A stretch of DNA of 64,000 bases from NCBI RefSeq assembly GCF_036226685.1, contig NZ_CP109010.1, positions 62,001-126,000 on the forward strand, in the 5' to 3' direction. The position numbers were made by a program, and so were the translations under genes. The notes under the pieces are model-generated. The model was not told where the DNA came from. It did not search any database and worked only from the letters and a program-made list of their open reading frames with translations. Below, in pieces: positions 8,157 through 17,243 of this stretch. Every line of letters begins with the position of its first letter. The stretch's first letter is position 1. The stretch comes from Streptomyces sp. NBC_00690. GTDB taxonomy: Bacteria > Actinomycetota > Actinomycetes > Streptomycetales > Streptomycetaceae.

Positions 8157-9323
8157 TCATGAACGGTGGCAGAACTCCGCTTCGGTGACGTCTTTGGCTG
8201 TCGTGCCCTCCAGGGCCAGGTGGTCGGTGTTGATGTAGAGGGTCATGCGGTGGCGGCTGTCGCGGGTGGAGACGGTGAGGGCTTCGAATCCGTATCCGGC
8301 GCCGCGCTGTCCCCACAGTTCGATTCCGCAGGAGGTGGCCATGCGCATGAGGCCGAGGCCGTGGTCCTCGGTGCCGGCGGAGATAGTGGTGGTCATCTTC
8401 CGCAACTGGGCCTCGGGCAGCAGTCGGCCGGTGAGCAGGGCGCGGTAGAAGCGGTTGAGGTCGCCGGCCGTGGTGATGAGTTCGCCGCTGGCGCGCAGCG
8501 GTGAGGGGTTGAACTCGGTGACGTCGATGCCTGGCAGGGGTGCCTGGATCTGGGCGGTGGAGTAGGCCCGTCCGGACGGGCGGGGCAGCGTTTCGCGGGT
8601 GCCCGGTGAGCTGGTGTCCCGCAGGCGGAGGGGGTCGATGATGCGCCGGTGCAGCTCGTGCTCGTAGGAGTTGCCGGTGATCTTCTCCACGATCATCGCG
8701 GCCAGGAGGTAGTTGGTGTTGGAGTACACGAACCTCTCGCCCGGCCGGGCGGGCGGGGGGTTCGACAGGGCGACGGCCAGGAGCTGCTCGGGTGTCCAGG
8801 TCTCGTGCAGGTGCTGGAGCCAGGGGGGGCCGATCTGGTGGAGGGCGGGGTCGTTGAGGTAGTTGTACACACCGCTGGTGTGGTTCAGTAGCTGCCGGAC
8901 GGTGATGCGGCGGCCGTCGTGACCGTTGCCCCGGACCACGCCGGGCAGCCACTTCTCCACCGTGTCGTCGAGACCGAGCCGGTCCTCCGCCTCCAGCTGG
9001 AGAACGAGGGTGGCCGTGAAGGTCTTGGTGATACTGCCCGCCCGGAAGTGGTCCGCCGGATGCGGTGGTCGCGTCGTTCTGCGGTCCGCGACCCCCACCG
9101 CCCCCGCCCACCGGTCCGCGCCGTGGATCACGGAGACGAGGACCCCGGGCGCACCATCTCTTACCGCCCGCTCCATGGCCGCGCGCGTCCGCGCGTGTGC
9201 GTCGTCCCGACCCGCCGGCGATGCGGCTGCCGACCAGGGCGCCGGGATGATCAGGACCACGGTCAGGAAGGCCGCGGTTACGGTTGCAAGGGCGGTACGA
9301 AACCCTCCCGCTACCTTGGGCAT
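8157..9323 (-). CDS. secreted serine hydrolase (class C beta-lactamase/DD-peptidase family)
   Basis: A 388-aa protein with a long signal peptide (hydrophobic LATVTAAFLTVVLIIPAP), the nucleophile motif SITK (GSITKTFTATLVLQL), YSN (FVYSNTNYLLAAMI) and ITVRQLLNHTSG typical of the family. The third motif, usually HGG or KTG, reads WGQRGAGYG, so the expected His/Lys is absent; activity may be changed. It is a distant paralogue of the 5994 gene on the same strand, separated by mobile-element debris, which suggests an old tandem pair. Confidence 0.85.
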   Translation of the reverse strand: MPKVAGGFRTALATVTAAFLTVVLIIPAPWSAAASPAGRDDAHARTRAAMERAVRDGAPGVLVSVIHGADRWAGAVGVADRRTTRPPHPADHFRAGSITKTFTATLVLQLEAEDRLGLDDTVEKWLPGVVRGNGHDGRRITVRQLLNHTSGVYNYLNDPALHQIGPPWLQHLHETWTPEQLLAVALSNPPPARPGERFVYSNTNYLLAAMIVEKITGNSYEHELHRRIIDPLRLRDTSSPGTRETLPRPSGRAYSTAQIQAPLPGIDVTEFNPSPLRASGELITTAGDLNRFYRALLTGRLLPEAQLRKMTTTISAGTEDHGLGLMRMATSCGIELWGQRGAGYGFEALTVSTRDSRHRMTLYINTDHLALEGTTAKDVTEAEFCHRS

Positions 9324-9497
9324 CGGTCGTGCTCACCTCCATGGACGGGGTACCCCGTCACCAGCCAAACAGAGCCGCCCCCACCCCGCACCCCCGGTTG
9401 GTACGTGTTTTTGAACCGGGACTGCTGTGGGTCGGCCGCCGACTGGAACTATCGCTCCGGGGTTCAGATGTGAGGGCTCGTGGCCGAAGAAGGTGGT

Positions 9498-10506
9498 ATG
9501 CCGAACTTTCCTTCTCGTCGCGCTGTGCTGGCCGGCGCGGCTTCGCTGACCGTTGTCGGTCCGTCGCCGGTCGCGGTGGCTTCTTCTGCCCGAGCGGGTG
9601 GAGAGGTCATCGCGGAACGGCGCCTGGACGAACGGCTGGTCGAGCTGACCATCGACTCCCCCGCCCTGGGCAGCACCATTCCCGTGGCTCTGCTCACCCC
9701 GCACGGCTGGGACCGCCGTGGCCGGGGTGACCGGTGGCCGACGCTCTACCTGCTGGCAGGCGGGGACGGGGACCACACGACGTGGACCACGATGTTCCGG
9801 GTGCAGGAACTGACGGAGCTGCACGATGTCCTGGTGGTCATGCCGGCCATGCCGCTGTTCGGGTTCTGGACCGACTGGTGGAACAACGGCCAAGGTGGCA
9901 CACCACGGGTGCGCACATACTTCCTCAAAGAGGTCGTGCCCCTGATGGAGCGCCACTACGGGGCCGGGCCGCGGCGGGCAGCGGGAGGCGAGTCCCAGGG
10001 AGGCTTCGGCGCCCTGGGCATGGCGGCACGAAACCCCGGCCTGTTCCGCGCCATCGCCGCCTTCAGCGCCCCCGTCCACCCGATCCAGCACCCCGAGATG
10101 TGGCTGTCCGGCGCAGCGTACCTGGGCGTTGACGGCTACAAGATCTGGGGAGACCCCTGGAAACAGTGGGAGGTCTGGCTGGACTGGGACCCGTTCTACC
10201 GCGCCAAGGGCCTGCGCGACACACCCCTCTACCTCGCCTCGGGAGACGGCACCCCCGGCCCACTCGACGGCGACGCCGACGTCCACATCCCGGGCACCGA
10301 GAAATGGATCGCCCTGTTCCCCGACGACGTCGTCTCCGTCACCGAAGCCGCAGGCGGCTTCGAGACCCGCACCCTGACACACCGACTCAGGTCCCTGGGA
10401 GCCCCCCGTCACCACACACATCTTCCCCGGCACCCACAGCGGCACCTACGGATACCGCGAACTACGCCACGCACTACCGATACTCCTCGATGCCCTGCGC
10501 CCTTGA
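9498..10506 (+). pseudogene. Tat-exported esterase (antigen 85/esterase D family), frameshifted
   Basis: The start MPNFPSRRAVLAGAASL is a twin-arginine signal. The body shows the esterase fold with the nucleophile elbow GGESQGGFGALG and strands LYLLAGGDGDHTTW. At 10402-10407 a run of six C causes a +1 shift. With five C the frame continues VTTHIFPGTHSGTYGYRE and stops at 10504-10506, restoring the catalytic His in GTHSG. As written, the protein instead runs on to 10679 in a nonsense frame. Either a recent pseudogene or a homopolymer sequencing error. Confidence 0.8.
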
Positions 10507-10549
10507 CCCAGCCCGGCGAGACGCGCCCAATCCTTCGGACCCCTGGCAC

Positions 10550-10690
10550 CTACCTGGCCCGCGCCGGCTTCCCCGGCCAGCTACGGGTGGCACCCTGCCG
10601 TGCGAGTCGCCGGGTCATGAGGGTGATGGTGGCCCAGGTGATAAGGGCTTCGGAGTGTTGGACGAGGCGTGTCGGGTAGCGGGGACGCAT
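10550..10690 (-). pseudogene. IS5-family transposase, C-terminal remnant
   Basis: The minus frame RYPTRLVQHSEALITWATIT then LMTRRLARQ resembles the last helix of IS5-type transposases (YER...SEALI..A.I.LMTRRLAR). The rest of the element is gone. Confidence 0.55.
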
Positions 10691-10702
10691 TGCTGCGTCC
10701 CC
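10681..10702. terminator. 9-bp perfect hairpin
   Basis: GGGGACGCA pairs with TGCGTCCCC across a 4-base loop, next to the IS remnant. Confidence 0.5.
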
Positions 10703-10935
10703 GCCCCCTCAGAGAAGGGCTGGCACTGCTCTCTCCGGTGATCACCAGCGTGGTGCTGCTGGTGACAGGCGGTGTGTCAAAGTTCCAGGTTCTTCAGCTC
10801 GTCGGAGCCACCTGCACGCCGGTAGACGACGTGGTGCACGCGTCCCGAGCAAGGCGATGGTCCTCAGAGGTCCGTCGAATACAACACGCGCACACGGCAA
10901 CAGGCTTATAGCGATCAGCCACCAGGCTGCATTAG

Positions 10936-11619
10936 CTATGCGATGGTTTCGAAGCCCAGCCCAGACCCCTGGGGGCCCATGGTGAGTCGCAGGGTCGCGT
11001 AGCCGGGCTCGCCCTGGTTGGCGTGCTTGCCCCAGTACTGGCAGGTGTAGCCGGTGTCCTTACCCAGGGGGACGGCTTTGGCGGGAGGCAGCGTCTGGCA
11101 GGCCAGTTTGCTGGCGTCGGTGCGACCGGAGGTGGGTCCGTACTGCTCATTCAGCGAGTCGTAGGCCGTGCTCGCCACCAGCAGGCCCTTCTTGGGGGTG
11201 GTGGTGAAGAAGATCAGGGAGCTGCCCTCTTTGGCTGATTCGCTGATCTTCACCTCGTAGGGGATCGCGACTCCCTCGTAGACGGCGACGCACTGGCTGA
11301 CGGCGCCAGCTGTCTCATCCACACCGTCGGGGCACTCCGCGCTGGTCTCCCCGGGCACCCGGGCGGAGCGCAGGATGTCCTGGCGCAGGTTGTGCTCCAC
11401 CTTCTCGGCGAAGGGCGCGTTCATCGGGGGAAGCGGGGTGATCTTCAGCTTCTCGCCCGCTTCACGCTGGGGAATAACACCCTTCTGGGGACCGTCGACG
11501 GCAACCGGCAGTGCCTTCTGCGCGGCGCCCCCGGCGCTGTCCTGGTCATCGGAGGAGCCGCACCCGACGGTGAGCAAACAGGCCGCGATGAGGCCGAAAG
11601 CGATCTTGGAATTATGCAT
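10936..11619 (-). CDS. secreted lipoprotein, 227 aa
   Basis: The N-terminus MHNSKIAFGLIAACLLTVGC ends in a lipobox (LTVGC), so the mature protein is probably anchored through Cys20 outside the membrane. A Ser/Asp/Gly-rich linker follows, then a globular part with four further Cys (ECPDG, QCVAV, ACQTLPP, TCQYWGK) that could form two disulphides. I do not recognise a catalytic motif; the layout resembles small actinomycete lipoproteins of unknown function. It stands alone, facing IS debris. Confidence 0.8.
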   Translation of the reverse strand: MHNSKIAFGLIAACLLTVGCGSSDDQDSAGGAAQKALPVAVDGPQKGVIPQREAGEKLKITPLPPMNAPFAEKVEHNLRQDILRSARVPGETSAECPDGVDETAGAVSQCVAVYEGVAIPYEVKISESAKEGSSLIFFTTTPKKGLLVASTAYDSLNEQYGPTSGRTDASKLACQTLPPAKAVPLGKDTGYTCQYWGKHANQGEPGYATLRLTMGPQGSGLGFETIA

Positions 11620-12051
11620 GAAGTGAGATTAAGTGCCCCCACTGACAAAGCGATCACCGGGGACCACAACCCCCACCCGAAGGACGCCGACCAGAACGCA
11701 GCGCGCCCGCCGGTCACTGACGTGGTCAACCCGGGCGGGGGGGGCTCACGGCTACCCGACTCCAACCGGCGCAAGCCGCTACAGCGCTGACGCCTGACCA
11801 ACTGACGCCGCGTGACATATCCGCGACCGAACCCACGCACCTGCCCCATCGCAGCAATCCCACAAGAACACCCACGGACCCAGCCCCTTCCACGCGATCC
11901 CACCTGTCTCCAACAGCGACGTCGGAGGGATGGTTCTCATCCGCTGTGCGGCGCTATCACGTCGCTGGTCGGGATTGGGTGGGAGTGGGGCGAAATTTCG
12001 CGGGTATGCGGGGGTGAGTCAGCTCAGCGCTGGGAGCAGAAGGGCGGATGT
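11620..12051. other. intergenic region
   Basis: About 430 bp between divergent genes. It should contain both promoters; I could not pick out a convincing -10/-35 pair or hairpin. Confidence 0.4.
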
Positions 12052-12528
12052 ATGGACCTGTCTGCGCAGGACAAGGGACCCGAGCTGCTGGGCTACCACC
12101 CGATCACTGTCTCCGCCGTGTTCGAGGAGAGCGGGGGGATCGCTGAGGCGCGCGATCTGGTCCGCGACTTCCTCACCTCCGTGCAGGCCGCGCACGGGCT
12201 GCCGGTATCGAGGCGGGCGATGGATATGGTGAAGCTCGCGGTGAGCGAGCTGGTGACCAACGCGCGCAAGTACGCCCCCGGCCCGTGCCTCCTCACCCTC
12301 CAGGTCGAGGACGGAGCGGTTCAGGTCAGCGTCTGGGACAGCAGCACCGCCCTACCGCTCCTCCTGCCCGCAGATCCCACACGGGTAGGCCAGCACGGCT
12401 TGGAGATCGTCATGGCGATCAGCCAGAGCTTCGCGATCCACCGCGAGCCCGTAGGCAAACGGATCACCATCTCCATCGTCCTCGCCGGCGACCCCGGCGG
12501 ACACCCCTCCGGCCGCCAAACCACCTGA
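12052..12528 (+). CDS. RsbW-like ATP-binding protein (anti-sigma kinase family)
   Basis: A 158-aa HATPase_c protein with N-box [14 protein letters not shown]1-like VWDSS and G2 [12 protein letters not shown], the layout of the single-domain serine kinases that Streptomyces has in dozens and that act on anti-anti-sigma (STAS) proteins. The ATG at 12052 is chosen because homology starts there; an upstream open frame has no protein-like composition. Its substrate STAS protein is not adjacent. The tail [11 protein letters not shown] recurs as a scrap at 60090-60143. Confidence 0.88.
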   Translation: MDLSAQDKGPELLGYHPITVSAVFEESGGIAEARDLVRDFLTSVQAAHGLPVSRRAMDMVKLAVSELVTNARKYAPGPCLLTLQVEDGAVQVSVWDSSTALPLLLPADPTRVGQHGLEIVMAISQSFAIHREPVGKRITISIVLAGDPGGHPSGRQTT

Positions 12529-12608
12529 CCCCAGACCGCGAGACGACTGGGTCTTCACATTCGGCTCGGGTGACACCAGGCCGGGATCCGTACGAACACG
12601 GTGAAAGC

Positions 12609-12917
12609 ATGGGGAGACCAGTCAGGCACCGTGCCAATGGCAGGGATCCGCGCCTCGCCACTCAAGTCGAGTTCTGGGCGGAGTGGGCCGGTCCGTCCAG
12701 GATGGTGGCGGCCACACTCGACGAGATCGCCGGCGCGTACGAGGGCAGGCTCGTGATCACCAAACTCAACATCGACCACAACACCACTACCCCTCCCACC
12801 TACGACATCAGCGCGCTCCCGACACTCCTGCTGTTCAAGAACGGCACGGTGACGGCCACCAGGATCGGAGCCCTCTCCCGAGGGCAGATCGAAGAGTTCC
12901 TGGACGCCAACCTTTGA
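12609..12917 (+). CDS. thioredoxin-like protein lacking both active-site cysteines
   Basis: The core aligns with thioredoxin: [20 protein letters not shown], then [10 protein letters not shown], the cis-Pro loop [13 protein letters not shown] and the C-terminal helix [14 protein letters not shown]. Where thioredoxins have WCGPC this has WAGPS, and there is no Cys in the fold. Only about 18 residues precede the first core strand, so the usual N-terminal strand and helix are also missing. The start at 12609 is the first ATG but has no good ribosome-binding site. Either a redox-dead paralogue kept for binding, or a decaying gene. A terminator follows at 13049. Confidence 0.7.
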   Translation: MGRPVRHRANGRDPRLATQVEFWAEWAGPSRMVAATLDEIAGAYEGRLVITKLNIDHNTTTPPTYDISALPTLLLFKNGTVTATRIGALSRGQIEEFLDANL

Positions 12918-13048
12918 CCAGACCCACCCCGGCAAACCGAATGGACTCCGCAGACCCTGTGTCCACCACCTGACACCCACATCCACGGCCGGTGAACACA
13001 ATGCCGTGCGTGCGTTCCCACCCGGTGGTCTGCACACTTAACTGGGTC

Positions 13049-13073
13049 AGCCCGGCCGGGTTCCGGCCGGGCT
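13049..13073. terminator. bidirectional hairpin terminator
   Basis: AGCCCGGCCGG pairs with CCGGCCGGGCT across a 3-base loop, between convergent genes. Confidence 0.75.
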
Positions 13074-13191
13074 GGCGTTCGTGCGGGGTGCGTGGTGAAG
13101 GCTCTGCTTCGTGGGGGCCGTCTGAAGGCTAGCGGTGTGTGCCGCTTGCCTGGTCGCGGTGTTTGGTGCGGTGTCTTGTGTGCGCTGCCCG

Positions 13192-14352
13192 TTATCCGGC
13201 GAGGCTGAAGGCTCCGCCTCCGGCGATCAGCGAGACGCTGCTGAGGCTGTTGATGGGGGTGGTGAGGGCGGTGCGGTCGGTGGCGGTGCCGTCGCCGAGC
13301 TGGCCGTTGTTGTTGTAGCCGACGGCGCTGACCTTGCCGTCACGGTCGAGGACGAGGGTGTGGTAGTGGCCGGCGGAGATGGCGCGGATGTTGGTGGCGC
13401 CTTCGAGGGTGATGGGGGCGGGGCGGTCGGTGCGGGTGCCGTCGCCCTGCTGGCCCTGGGCGTTGTAGCCCCAGGTCTTCACGGTGCCATCGGCGAGCAG
13501 GGCGACGCTGTGGTGGACCCCGGCGCTGATCTCGCGGGCGGTGCTGATCTCGTCGACCTTGACCGGGGTGAGGCGCCTGGTGACGGAGTTGTCGCCGAGC
13601 TGCCCCTGGACGTTGTAGCCCCAGGACCAGACCGTGCCGTCAGCCAGACGGGCGAGGCTGTGGGCATTGCCCCCGGCGACGCTGCGGACATTGGCGAGGC
13701 CGGTCACGGTGACGGGGGTGTTGCGCTGGGCGAGGGAGTTGTCGCCGAGCTGGCCGTTGGCGTTGTAGCCCCACGCCTTGACGGTGCCGTCGGCGAGGAC
13801 GGCAAGACTGTGGTGGTCCCCGGCGGCGATGGCCTCGACGTTGGTGAGACCGGCGACGTTGACCGGGGTGACGCGGGTGGCGACGCTGTTGTCGCCGAGC
13901 TGGCCGTATGTGTTGAGGCCCCAGGCGCGCACAGTGCCGTCGGCGAGCAGTGCCAGGCTGTGGTTGGCGCCGGCTGCGATGGCGACCACGCCGCGCAGTC
14001 CGGTGACGGTGGATGCCTGGTCCTGGTTGGTGACGGTGCCGATGCCGAGCTGGCCGCTGGTGTTGAGGCCCCAGCTCTCCACGGTCCCGTTGGAGAGCAG
14101 TGCGAGGCTGTGGCTGGCGCCGGCATCGATGCTCTTGATGTCGGTGTCGGTGAGCCCCGCCACGGTCACGGGCTTGTACTTGGCGTTGGCGACCACGCCG
14201 CCGAGCTGGTAGCTCTCGTTGGCTCCCCAACCCTTGAGCCGGCTTTCCTGCGCGGTGGCGGTCGAGGGCCACGTCATCAGGATTGCCAGCAGCGTCAGCA
14301 GGCCCACCAGGAGCGGGGCGCTGCGGTGGCGGCCGCGGTGGAGTGCGTTCAT
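13192..14352 (-). CDS. secreted RCC1-repeat beta-propeller protein
   Basis: A signal peptide (LLVGLLTLLAILMTW, cleavage near STATA) leads into about seven repeats of 50 residues, each carrying HSLALLADGTVRAWG and YGQLGDNS-type signatures of the RCC1 fold. A seven-bladed propeller of 386 aa is therefore complete. The repeats are also visible at DNA level with a period of about 150 bp. In eukaryotes the fold is a chromatin-bound exchange factor; bacterial secreted versions are binding scaffolds with unknown ligands. It ends at a shared terminator, and a 22-bp near-palindrome lies about 60 bp upstream of the ATG. Confidence 0.9.
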   Translation of the reverse strand: MNALHRGRHRSAPLLVGLLTLLAILMTWPSTATAQESRLKGWGANESYQLGGVVANAKYKPVTVAGLTDTDIKSIDAGASHSLALLSNGTVESWGLNTSGQLGIGTVTNQDQASTVTGLRGVVAIAAGANHSLALLADGTVRAWGLNTYGQLGDNSVATRVTPVNVAGLTNVEAIAAGDHHSLAVLADGTVKAWGYNANGQLGDNSLAQRNTPVTVTGLANVRSVAGGNAHSLARLADGTVWSWGYNVQGQLGDNSVTRRLTPVKVDEISTAREISAGVHHSVALLADGTVKTWGYNAQGQQGDGTRTDRPAPITLEGATNIRAISAGHYHTLVLDRDGKVSAVGYNNNGQLGDGTATDRTALTTPINSLSSVSLIAGGGAFSLAG

Positions 14353-14409
14353 GTCGGTCCTTAGCGATTCGTGTGGCGCAGGCAGGCAGCAAAAGCCGAA
14401 CCATTGCGC

Positions 14410-14431
14410 ATAGTGATTACTCAGTCACTAT
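14410..14431. promoter_or_regulatory. near-perfect palindrome upstream of the RCC1 gene
   Basis: ATAGTGA and TCACTAT flank an 8-base centre (TTACTCAG). It is unusually A/T-rich for this region and about 60 bp from the start codon of the 14352 gene, as expected of a repressor operator. Confidence 0.45.
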
Positions 14432-14520
14432 ATGCAACCGTGCGAGTGGGTCCCCGCTCCGTCAGGGACCTCTCACGCGGGCGGGCTACACACCCCGACA
14501 TGCTGATATGGCGAACCGCC

Positions 14521-14585
14521 GCAGCCGAAGGTGAACTGCGCAGCGATCTTCCCCGCCGTGACTGGGCGGTGATCCGCTGTCCGGG
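14521..14585. repeat. 65-bp dispersed repeat, copy B
   Basis: Begins GCAGCCGAAGGTGAACTGCG; matches 3433-3497. It sits in the intergenic region between the RCC1 and hydrolase genes. Confidence 0.7.
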
Positions 14586-14659
14586 ATTCCCGATCGGGCC
14601 CGTAGGCAGGGTGATGGTGCGCCACGTGCTCGTGGAACTGCCGCTGCGGGCTCAGGGGT

Positions 14660-15415
14660 TCAGCGGTTCAGGAATGCTTCGAGGCTGGTGGCCAGGGCCA
14701 CAGGTGTCTCGTGCATGGGGTAGTGGCCGCTGTTGGCGATCTTCTCCAGTTCGGCGTTCGGATAGTGGCTGAGCCACGTGGCGTGCATCGCGTCGGCCGT
14801 CAGGGCGAGATCGTGCTCGCCGACGATGACCTTGACCGGGACGGGGTTGCCGATGATCCGTTCCGTGAGGTCTGCGGTGACCCAGTCCTTCACGTAGCCG
14901 CCGAACGCCTCGCGGGTCGACCACTGCAGAGAGTGGTCGACCATCAGGTCGACCCACACCCGGGAAGCACGTCGGCCGGTGACCAGGTCCACGATGGACC
15001 GCCGCTTGTCGCGGTCCTGTGCTGCGCCGTAGAACAGCGCTTCTCCCTCGGCGTTCAGCGGATAGACACCGGCGGGGACAGGGGCCACGCCGACCAGCTT
15101 GCGTACTCGGTGCGGCGCCTGGGCCAACACCTGTTGGGCCGCCTTGCCGCCCATGGAGTGGCCGATGAGGGAGAAGCTTTCCCAGCCGAGCTCGTCGGCC
15201 AAGGCGAGGGCGTCCTCGGCGATCTCAGCGAGCGTGTACGCACCGCGCACGGTTTTGCGATCGCCGTAGCCCCGGTAGTCGAGGAAGGCGTAGCTGAAGG
15301 TGTCACCGTCCAGGTAGTCCAGGAAGGGCCCCCAGCCGGCGCTGGTGCCGAACCAGTCGTGGAGCACCAGCACTTTGTGGTCGCCGGAACCGATCAGGCG
15401 GCGGGAAATGCTCAT
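14660..15415 (-). CDS. alpha/beta hydrolase, 251 aa
   Basis: A complete hydrolase fold: oxyanion region VLVLHDWFGTSAGWG, nucleophile elbow GHSMGGKAA, acid at VKVIVGEHDLALT and catalytic His in SGHYPMHETP. It is cytoplasmic (no signal). The start at 15415 has GAGGAAAG 8 bases upstream; an ATG at 15439 is possible. Substrate unknown; the opening VLHDWFGTS resembles small esterase/haloperoxidase-like proteins. It is divergent from the hydrolase at 15627. Confidence 0.88.
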   Translation of the reverse strand: MSISRRLIGSGDHKVLVLHDWFGTSAGWGPFLDYLDGDTFSYAFLDYRGYGDRKTVRGAYTLAEIAEDALALADELGWESFSLIGHSMGGKAAQQVLAQAPHRVRKLVGVAPVPAGVYPLNAEGEALFYGAAQDRDKRRSIVDLVTGRRASRVWVDLMVDHSLQWSTREAFGGYVKDWVTADLTERIIGNPVPVKVIVGEHDLALTADAMHATWLSHYPNAELEKIANSGHYPMHETPVALATSLEAFLNR

Positions 15416-15626
15416 GGCGGGCTTTCCTCTCGTCGTCATGGGCGAACGTCGCTCTCCTTTGAGAACGCACCCTTCCAGGTCAGGCCCCGGAAGCCTCGGC
15501 AAGTGACGCTTAAGCGTCCAGGGACCGCATCCGCGGCACCATCCGGGCGCCCGCGGTGGTGCCGTGCGACAGGTCGTGCTCCGCTCGTGATGTTCCTCAG
15601 CCACTGTGATCGCCATACTCCGGTAG

Positions 15627-16604
15627 ATGGGATCCATATACCGCTCCATCGCGGGGCGCGAGGCCATCAGCCGCTGGTGCACAGACCGGCTCGACGGCTG
15701 GGCGGTGGCTCATAAACGGGTGACGCTGACCGTGTCCGGTGTGCGGACGCATGTGGTGACCGCCGGGACGGGGAGCCCGGTGCTCTTCCTACCGGGGACC
15801 AACTTCAACGCAGCAGCATCCCTGCCGCTGGCCACCGCTCTGGCCGCGGCGGGGCACCGCGTCATCCTGCCGGACGTCCCCGGACAGCCCGGCCTCAGCT
15901 CCGGTGAACGCGGGCTCGCCAAGGGTCGGCTGTCCTGGTACGGCACCTGGCTGAACGAGGTCATCGAACAGACCATTGCCGCCCCCGTGACGGTGATGGG
16001 GCACTCCTTCGGCGCCGCCGTAGCCCTGTCCTGCCACTCCCCGCACATCGAACGGCTCGTCCTCGCCTCCCCCGCCGGACTGACCAGACTCAGCGTCCCC
16101 CCACACCTCCTCGCCGCCTCCACCGCCTGGTTCCTACGCCCCACCCCCACAAGCAGCGCCCGCCTGCTACGCGCCATGTCCGCCCCCGGACGCCAACCAC
16201 GTAACGAGCTGGTCGAGTGGATGACCCTCGTCGCACGGCACTCACGCTCCAGCGGGGCACCCGGCCGCGCCGAACCACCATCCGGCCAGCGGTGCACGCA
16301 GCTGGCCGTCACAGGAGCCAACGACGTCTTCCTCCCACCCCACCGACTACGCCGCGCAGTCCACGACACCCTCAAAACCGAACTACAAGTCGTCCCCGGA
16401 GCCGGCTCGTACTGCATCGTGCTGGCATCGGGCGTTCAGGCCATCAAGTCCATCCCGATGGCCACCCTCAGCAACGACGCCCCCAGGGGCAGCGACGTCC
16501 GCGTCTCGCGCAACGACGCCTCCTGTCCGGGCAACTCCATTCGCGTGACCACCGGCACCGACGGTGTGGCGGTGAACCGGCCGTTCTACTTCCTCGTCCC
16601 GTAG
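15627..16604 (+). CDS. alpha/beta hydrolase with a foreign C-terminus
   Basis: Residues 1-258 follow the hydrolase fold: VLFLPGTNFNAAASLP, nucleophile GHSFGAAVALS and acid region TGANDVFLPPHRLRRAV. At about 16405 homology to the remnant at 4423 stops, just before the catalytic His (GGGHLLVEEHP there). It is replaced in frame by a Ser/Asn-rich tail that ends TDGVAVNRPFYFLVP. The end of that tail and the hairpin behind it recur at 24771-24852. The protein is therefore a chimera without its third catalytic residue and is probably inactive or re-purposed. Expression is not disproved, so it is kept as a CDS. Confidence 0.65.
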   Translation: MGSIYRSIAGREAISRWCTDRLDGWAVAHKRVTLTVSGVRTHVVTAGTGSPVLFLPGTNFNAAASLPLATALAAAGHRVILPDVPGQPGLSSGERGLAKGRLSWYGTWLNEVIEQTIAAPVTVMGHSFGAAVALSCHSPHIERLVLASPAGLTRLSVPPHLLAASTAWFLRPTPTSSARLLRAMSAPGRQPRNELVEWMTLVARHSRSSGAPGRAEPPSGQRCTQLAVTGANDVFLPPHRLRRAVHDTLKTELQVVPGAGSYCIVLASGVQAIKSIPMATLSNDAPRGSDVRVSRNDASCPGNSIRVTTGTDGVAVNRPFYFLVP

Positions 16605-16618
16605 CAGCTTCGTGCTGA

Positions 16619-16651
16619 GGTGTCCCGTCCCGGTAGCCCGGGCGGGACACC
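16619..16651. terminator. hairpin terminator
   Basis: GGTGTCCCG pairs with CGGGACACC with further G/C pairing inside. A near copy follows the same coding tail at 24818-24852. Confidence 0.75.
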
Positions 16652-16928
16652 CCGGCCCGGCCCGGGCGTCTTCCAAGGCCGGGCCGTGAGGCGGGCCGGT
16701 CCGGATCCCGGGCGGGCTGCCCTCGCGATCGGCGTGCCGCGCCACGTGCCCGGTTCGTGGAGTCGACCAGCCGGGTCTGCCGTCCCCGGCCGTCCGGTGT
16801 CCGCGAAGCCGCCGGAGACAGGTGAGCGAGGTGTCCCCCGGGCCGGTGAAAATCCCCGGCCCGTGCCCGATCCGCCCCCGTTCCCACGAAGCTTCTCCAC
16901 GACCCGTACGACCTGCTGGAGGAGTGAG

Positions 16929-17204
16929 ATGAGCACGGTGGACGAAACACAGCACACGTGGAGCAGTGACGACCCGGTGATCGTGCGGGCGACGGCCATC
17001 GTGGCGCAGACGCTGGGGCGCGACGCCGAGTCGCTGCGGCCCGAATCGGTTCTGGCCGACGGCCCGGGCGCCGACGAGGAGGGCCTGGCCAACGTCGCCT
17101 CCCTGCTGGAGATGGAACTGGACATCGACGGTCTCTACGAGGACGCCGGCGACTGGGAGACCGTCGGCGACATCCTCGACAGCGTCCACGACCAGACGGC
17201 CTGA
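16929..17204 (+). CDS. acyl-carrier-protein-like protein without the carrier serine
   Basis: A 91-aa acidic protein whose residues 22-91 align along the whole ACP fold: IVAQTLGRDAESLRPESVL, then DGPGADEEGLANVASLLEME, then WETVGDILDSVHDQ. In carrier proteins the motif is GADS, with the Ser bearing phosphopantetheine; here it is GADEE, so the Ser is Glu. It could not be loaded in the normal way. GGAGGAG before the ATG gives a strong start. The HMG-box gene begins 39 bp downstream on the same strand, so the two are probably co-transcribed. Confidence 0.75.
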   Translation: MSTVDETQHTWSSDDPVIVRATAIVAQTLGRDAESLRPESVLADGPGADEEGLANVASLLEMELDIDGLYEDAGDWETVGDILDSVHDQTA

Positions 17205-17243
17205 CCGCCGCACACCTCGCCGCTTCGAGAACGAGAGACCGGG

